A stretch of 64,000 nucleotides of DNA, from positions 1,194,501 to 1,258,500 of the forward strand of contig NC_090114.1 of NCBI RefSeq assembly GCF_023973825.1. The letters run 5' to 3'. A program made the translations under genes and the position numbers. The notes under the pieces were generated by a model. It was not told the origin of the DNA. It saw only the letters and a list, made by a program, of their open reading frames with translations, and did not search any database. How positions within the stretch are numbered: the stretch's first letter is position 1; each line of letters opens with the position of its first letter. Source of the stretch: Plasmodium brasilianum. Its lineage: Eukaryota; Apicomplexa; Aconoidasida; Haemosporida; Plasmodiidae. Below are positions 63,171 to 64,000 of the stretch, one piece after another.

Positions 63171-64000
63171 TAACCAACATATCATAAAATAATCTAATCA
63201 TTTATTATTGGTTCTTTTTCAAACACTTAACATAAAACCAAAAAAAAAAAAATTTTGACATATAATTATTATTACAACGGATTATAGATATAATAGGAAT
63301 TCCATATTATACGGATAAATGTAACAATTTTAGTTAAAATGAAGAACTTTATTCTTTTTTTCATTGACTGCTCGTTCATTAGTATTACATGTTCAGTAAT
63401 AAAAGTGTTAATTACGTGTTTATGTTTTCAACTATAAAATCTATTATCTGAATTATAATTTTCTTTTGATAGTGTTTATTTATTTTCTAAACATATTAAA
63501 TAATATATATACGTATATAATTCATGTTAAAGAGTTAAAAAAAAAAAAAAGTAACTTCAAAAATAATTAAGTTTTTCATAAAAGGAAATTTTTAGAAAAC
63601 AAATTTTAAATGAAATAATTTTAGTAGTTTATCATAAATATTTAGAATATATAAACTATTTATTTTAAAGTATATTAAATAAAACTTTTTTTTCTTATTA
63701 ACCTTTTTTAAATAAATAAACCTATTTCGCCAATTTTGGAAATTTTTAAGAAGCTTAATGTATAAATATATATATGATCTATATTACCATGAGCTATAGG
63801 AACTATTACGAATTTTAAGTATATTTTCATACCAATATTTCTATTTTTCTATAAATTTAGTATTATGGAAACATTGCTTCTTATAGTTGAATTTTAATTA
63901 TAACTGTAATAAAAAAAAATCGGTAAGGAAATAAAATTAAGAAAAATTACTTTTAATTATAAATCATTTTAAGATATTGGAAAACAATTACTTAGGAGAA
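63171..64000. other. AT-rich flank
   Basis: A-runs near 63240-63253 and 63537-63550. No gene or telomere-type repeat is seen at this edge. Confidence 0.5.

Overview
The window looks like subtelomeric DNA of a malaria parasite (Plasmodium), probably not P. falciparum. It is extremely AT-rich, with many poly-A/T and (AT)n tracts. Its few intact genes have the layout of Plasmodium exported proteins: a short signal-peptide exon, one small intron, then a long second exon with an RxLxx motif and membrane segments near the C-terminus. The gene remnants carry motifs of the pir variant-antigen family. The composition and pir/exported-protein mix suggest a malariae-like or ovale-like lineage, but I cannot fix the species.

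Only three genes appear intact: a 246-residue exported-protein candidate (2684-3611, +), a 475-residue repeat-rich one (28614-30186, -) and a 249-residue one (52042-52931, +). The last two are paralogues. Both have a 28-codon first exon, an intron of about 140 bases in phase 0, a Trp-Asn-rich start to exon 2, an arginine of an R-x-L-x-G motif at residue 52, and a paired membrane segment ending in a similar V/I-Y-K pattern.

Region by region: 1-9.9 kb holds gene 1 in otherwise non-coding sequence. 9.9-11.7 kb holds two consecutive degraded pir segments (+). 15.6-24 kb is a repeat territory with several unrelated repeat families, a 528-bp segment bounded by perfect 18-bp inverted repeats, and a protein-like remnant on the minus strand at 20.4-20.7 kb that I cannot name. 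24-37 kb holds the paralogue with nine-residue repeats. 37.4-43.1 kb carries two more pir pseudogenes. 52 kb has the second paralogue. 56.8-58.1 kb (-) is a degraded, possibly pir-like gene. 61.4-63.2 kb (-) repeats, in opposite orientation, the pir segment order seen at 9.9-11.7 kb.

No rRNA, tRNA, CRISPR array or telomere-repeat array was recognised. The intact products are inferred to be exported to the infected host cell; the pir remnants are relics of a surface-antigen family. Gene density is very low and most of the multigene-family content is decayed.
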